Positions 22,712 to 25,396 of a stretch of DNA of 25,396 nucleotides are shown piece by piece. The translations under genes were made by a program, and so were the position numbers. Positions within the stretch are counted from its first letter, which is position 1. Each line of letters starts with the position of its first letter. Source of the stretch: a virus; the IMG/VR virus record IMGVR_UViG_3300036861_001034, positions 1 to 25,396 of that record, one strand, 5' to 3'. Below the pieces are notes generated by a model that saw only the letters and a program-made list of their open reading frames with translations, ran no database searches and had not been told where the DNA came from.

Positions 22712-23059
22712 CTAATTATTATCCCAACAGATATATGCAATCTTTGTACTCGGTAGCGTCACTGTGAGTCCTATCGTTACTGTCGTTGTGCTTACTGCAC
22801 TGAGAAAGGCTACCGATGCGCCACTTGCCGTCATGAAAATGCACATGGGGTCCGTTTTTGTATTCGTGAAAGTCAGTATGCATGATGTTACTACGCCAGT
22901 ACCAGTAGTGATATATCCACTTAGATCATTACCAACAACAGTTGGTGAAGTCCCGCAACTGGAGACAGATGGCTTCGCACCATGCATACGTAGTTGCTCA
23001 GCATAGCTACTTAATGGAAGCAAAAAACATAGAATGAGAAATATCACCAACCGTTTCAT
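22712..23059 (-). CDS. Exported stand-alone fibre-tip-like beta domain
   Basis: The protein has 115 residues. Signal peptide MKRLVIFLILCFLLPLSSYA, then a mature domain with PSVSSCGTSPTVVGNDLSGY, ITTGTGVVTSCILTF, a PMC motif and a C-terminal KIAYICWDN. This set (SSCGTSPxVVGND...GTGxVTSCxLTF...YICxD) recurs at the C-terminal tips of phage tail fibres and related surface proteins. Here it is a separate secreted protein of only that domain. Four Cys are well placed for disulfides in an oxidising compartment. It may bind the preceding fibre-like protein or a cell-surface target. The DNA is AT-rich compared with the tail genes. Confidence 0.72.
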   Translation of the reverse strand: MKRLVIFLILCFLLPLSSYAEQLRMHGAKPSVSSCGTSPTVVGNDLSGYITTGTGVVTSCILTFTNTKTDPMCIFMTASGASVAFLSAVSTTTVTIGLTVTLPSTKIAYICWDNN

Positions 23060-23071
23060 TCTACTAGTCCC

Positions 23072-24523
23072 CTAGGCTGTTGGTGGTGTACTAGACACAT
23101 GACAAATATCAAGTCTAATAGAGCCAAGAGCATCTGTTGTTGGTGCATCAAAAGTCAGTGTAACAGTTTGTGCTGCCACTCCATTGTAATTCGCCTCAGT
23201 ATTCTTGGTACCAGGATCAGTAGTTCCCGCAACAGTGCTGATACTTGCACCTTTTTGAAAGGCTGTCCCTGATGTTGTTGCAGTGACAGTCGTTGTAGTT
23301 GTCCCACCAGGTTGGGTAATGACACGTACTGGCACAGCTTGTACACGAGCGTCAGCAGGAATAGTGATGGTACTTGCTTTAGTGCTCACGCCACTACCGA
23401 CACTTAGCAGTTCGGTATCACATTTGCGATCATAAGCGTGACCCGAACCGGCAGAGAGACGATACGTTTGGGCATTGGTGCCATTGCGTTGAGCAAGAGT
23501 ATTGGCTGCATCACGGACAAGGTATAGATCCATAGAGTTAAATACTGACGAAAAAGCAAGTGATAATCCAGAAAGTTCGAAGAAGCCATCGGTAGCTACA
23601 CGAGACTTTGTTACCCCATTTAGTACAAAGGTTAGATCACCATTTGCGTTACTAAGTCCCGTTGCTGAAGTTCCTACGGCAACTGATGCAACACTATTAC
23701 TCCCTGCTGGGGCTCGGATAATACCATTCCCAATGCTGAAGGTATTCCCTGGTTCATCCCTGATATTCAGACACGCCGTCCCTGCCCCTGCACAATCACT
23801 CACCCACAGCTGCACCGTATCCGCTGGGCTGGTGGTAGGGGCGGTACCAGCGAACAGGGCAAGGACGCCAGCAGCGTTGGTGCCCGCAGCTGGCGTCCCT
23901 GTTCCGAAGAAATAGTTTGTTGGTGAAGCAAATTGAAGAATACGCGTGTTATCAGTAGAGTGCAGAATAATACGAGACTCAAGTTGCCCAGTAATAGTAT
24001 CGAATACCTGCAACTTAGCTGCGTTGTTTGCTACATCGTACACAAAAGCTCCACGCTTGGAGCCTGCCTCCTGCAACTCAACACCGAGCCCGGAGGCATT
24101 GTCGAGGATAAGGCTGCCCCCCAGCGTCACCGTGCTCCCCGAGACGCTGCTGCCCGTGACCGCGTCAAACGCGCTGGCGCTGCTGCGGTATTGCAGCTCG
24201 GAGCCGCTGCCGGCGGGGAGAGCACCGGCGGTGGAGCAGGACAAAACGCCGCTCGCACTGATGCTGTCCGCCTTAGTTCCCACCCCACAAGCTGACCCTC
24301 CATACGCACTCAGCGTCCCCGTGCCGCCGCTCACGGTGTTCAGGAGTAAGCCGGTGGTAAGTGCGCCGAGGCTCTGGGCATTGGGCAGCGTAGCATCTAC
24401 AGTGCTCAACACATAGGGCGCCGTCGTCGCAGCCCCACCACCCCCACTGAAGCCCGAGGCTGTGGCAAGCGTGGTCCACAGGAGGAGGAGGCAGAGTGTC
24501 AGGCTACTGAGTTTGCGCAACAC
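23072..24523 (-). CDS. Exported Gly/Ser-rich fibre-like protein
   Basis: The protein has 483 residues if GTG 24523 is the start. AAGGA lies eight bases upstream, and this start gives a clean signal peptide (MLRKLSSLTLCLLLLWTTLATA). ATG 24547 is the alternative. The mature part has repeated Gly/Ser/Thr beta segments (SLGALTTGLLLNTVSGGTGTLSAYGG), a shaft-like region (LILDNASGLGVELQEAGSKRG), DTVQLWVSDCAG, and a C-terminal beta-sandwich beginning near residue 370. Such sequences occur in tail fibre and appendage proteins of environmental phages, but the secretion signal is unexpected for a virion protein. The 5' third is GC-rich and much of the remainder AT-rich. Its start overlaps the 3' end of the coiled-coil gene by 20 bases. 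Confidence 0.7.
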   Translation of the reverse strand: MLRKLSSLTLCLLLLWTTLATASGFSGGGGAATTAPYVLSTVDATLPNAQSLGALTTGLLLNTVSGGTGTLSAYGGSACGVGTKADSISASGVLSCSTAGALPAGSGSELQYRSSASAFDAVTGSSVSGSTVTLGGSLILDNASGLGVELQEAGSKRGAFVYDVANNAAKLQVFDTITGQLESRIILHSTDNTRILQFASPTNYFFGTGTPAAGTNAAGVLALFAGTAPTTSPADTVQLWVSDCAGAGTACLNIRDEPGNTFSIGNGIIRAPAGSNSVASVAVGTSATGLSNANGDLTFVLNGVTKSRVATDGFFELSGLSLAFSSVFNSMDLYLVRDAANTLAQRNGTNAQTYRLSAGSGHAYDRKCDTELLSVGSGVSTKASTITIPADARVQAVPVRVITQPGGTTTTTVTATTSGTAFQKGASISTVAGTTDPGTKNTEANYNGVAAQTVTLTFDAPTTDALGSIRLDICHVSSTPPTA

Positions 24524-24833
24524 CAGGCGTTTCCTTCTTGAGTGCATCAAGTTGCTTGCTCAGGTCGTCGAGCTTCTGCTGCTTCGCGGTATCGTCGGCT
24601 TTCAGCTTGTCGTACTGGCCTTGCAACAAGAAAATCTGGCCCCGCTGGCTCCCGTTACTATCAGGACCAAGCCAGCCAATCGTCTGCCGCAGCCGCGCTT
24701 CCCGGTCGAGGGCTTCCTGTAGCAACGCCTCACAGGACGGGGGCTGGGGGGCCTGTTGAGCCAGGAGCGGGGCGGTGACCACAAGGTGCAGTCCCGAGAC
24801 AATGGTCCAGAGCCGCATCCGCCTCGTCATCAT
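24504..24833 (-). CDS. Exported coiled-coil protein (possible spanin-like)
   Basis: The protein has 109 residues. AGGAG lies upstream of the double ATG at 24833/24830. Signal segment MRLWTIVSGLHLVVTAPLLAQ is followed by a Cys (PSCEALLQEAL) and then helices with heptads: EREARL-type at about 45-52 and LQGQYDKLKADDTAKQQKLDDLSKQLDALKKE at about 72-102. A secreted or membrane-tethered helical rod next to a holin-like gene recalls phage Rz-type spanins, but there is no lipobox and no partner gene is seen. It overlaps the next gene, so the two are likely co-translated. Confidence 0.6.
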   Translation of the reverse strand: MMTRRMRLWTIVSGLHLVVTAPLLAQQAPQPPSCEALLQEALDREARLRQTIGWLGPDSNGSQRGQIFLLQGQYDKLKADDTAKQQKLDDLSKQLDALKKETPGVAQTQ

Positions 24834-24886
24834 ACTGCTCCTCTTCGCAACTTCATGGCGTAGTCATCCTTCGTCTGCTGTAGTAG

Positions 24887-25228
24887 TCACCGTTTTTCCT
24901 GGCTCAGTAACTCTGTCTTGCGACTTGATCCCACCGATGACCCAAAGTAATACGACAGAATGGTACTCACCCCCGCTGTGAGCGTGCCCAGCAACACACT
25001 GATGGTACTATTTGCGCTGGGTGGCAACTCTTTAAACGCCAAAATCCCCAGCACGGCAAAAAAGCCCAAGAAGACCAGTAGCGCAAGGATGGTCATCGTC
25101 CAGTTCTGGCGCGGCTCCATCACGGTCGGTCCGGTACTGACCGTTACCGTTTGTGCAGCAGCAGCCTCGCTGGGTGCCTCTGGGACACGCCGGTCTGGCT
25201 CGCCCTCTATGTGCCCATGCTCTAGCAT
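24887..25228 (-). CDS. Two-helix membrane protein, holin-like
   Basis: The protein has 113 residues. An acidic, hydrophilic N-terminal 45 residues (MLEHGHIEGEPDRRVPEAPSE) are followed by a first membrane helix (MTILALLVFLGFFAVLGILAF) and a second (ISVLLGTLTAGVSTILSYYF). It ends with GSSVGSSRKTELLSQEKR. The FGSSxGSxxKTELL ending after a second helix is common in small phage membrane proteins near lysis genes. Holin function is plausible but no endolysin is seen in the window. Its ATG overlaps the stop of the upstream gene by seven bases. Confidence 0.65.
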   Translation of the reverse strand: MLEHGHIEGEPDRRVPEAPSEAAAAQTVTVSTGPTVMEPRQNWTMTILALLVFLGFFAVLGILAFKELPPSANSTISVLLGTLTAGVSTILSYYFGSSVGSSRKTELLSQEKR

Positions 25229-25396
25229 TCGCTTTGTGCGGCCAGCGCGTCTGCCGCGTCTTTCAGCGCTTGCCGGTGTGCAGCCCCCAACGTGCTCAAC
25301 TCAATGGGTGACTCCATATCCAGGAGCCCACCCACCGTCGCGGCCTGGAGCGCCTGGCTGAGCGCCATCATCAATTGCAAGATCATCATTGGGGTC
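25222..25396 (-). CDS. Partial or very small hypothetical protein (right edge)
   Basis: A minus-strand frame enters from the right edge and ends at TAG 25222-25224. The visible end reads MMILQLMMALSQALQAATVGG, then LLDMESPIELSTLG and a helical Ala-rich C-terminus (KDAADALAAQSEC). Two ATG codons close to the edge lack a visible ribosome site, so the start is probably outside the window. The overlap with the holin-like gene indicates that they are in one operon. Confidence 0.5.
   Translation of the reverse strand, partial: TPMMILQLMMALSQALQAATVGGLLDMESPIELSTLGAAHRQALKDAADALAAQSEC

Noticed and set aside
1-25396. CRISPR array, tRNA or rRNA genes
   Set aside because: No regularly spaced repeats and no cloverleaf or rRNA-like sequence were noticed on reading, though no covariance search could be run.

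Overview
The window carries the tail and appendage region of a siphovirus genome or prophage (Caudoviricetes, long non-contractile tail). Nearly all structural genes lie on the minus strand, so transcription runs from right to left. The core order is tail tube protein, small coiled-coil protein, tail assembly chaperone (two frames joined by a predicted -1 frameshift), tape measure, two DUF2460 distal-tail paralogues, BR0599/DUF2163 hub protein, NlpC/P60 peptidase, large Phage-tail_3/gpJ-like baseplate protein and DUF2793 fibre. This matches the tail-gene order of the Rhodobacter capsulatus gene transfer agent (g9 to g15). The DNA is mostly GC-rich. Several proteins carry Sec signal peptides and one carries a lipobox, which points to a Gram-negative host. 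No integrase, capsid gene, tRNA or attachment site is visible, so prophage and free phage cannot be told apart, and the host cannot be named.

Right part (about 20.4 to 25.4 kb, minus strand): a partial small protein, a two-helix membrane protein (holin-like), four proteins with N-terminal signal peptides (a coiled-coil protein, a glycine/serine-rich fibre-like protein, a stand-alone fibre-tip-like beta domain and an unknown), a double helix-turn-helix protein, and a GT-B glycosyltransferase that overlaps it by ATGA. This looks like a lysis, appendage and host-surface module.

Middle part (8.9 to 19.6 kb): the tail module, with very tight gene spacing except where plus-strand HNH endonuclease genes sit. 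Four HNH sites occupy gaps in or next to this operon. One is intact (9532-10254). One is truncated at its 3' end (18819-19049). One is split over two frames next to a ribbon-helix-helix reading frame (19807-20459). One is only a C-terminal remnant (8859-8915). Two of them share a leader of about 65 to 90 nt with a promoter-like box and a small hairpin with an invariant CTAGCTA loop.

Left part (1 to 8.8 kb): the baseplate/receptor-binding protein, the DUF2793 fibre, a small protein and an exported beta-helix protein, all minus strand. These converge on a plus-strand lipoprotein gene, and the two facing genes share a TTAA stop tetranucleotide. A minus-strand intrinsic terminator lies beyond the lipoprotein gene, so the tail transcript may run antisense through it. 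The strongest non-routine signals are the slippery CCCCCCG heptamer with a hairpin in the chaperone gene, a duplicated chaperone-like domain, the HNH colonisation with shared leaders, and the group of exported fibre-like proteins.
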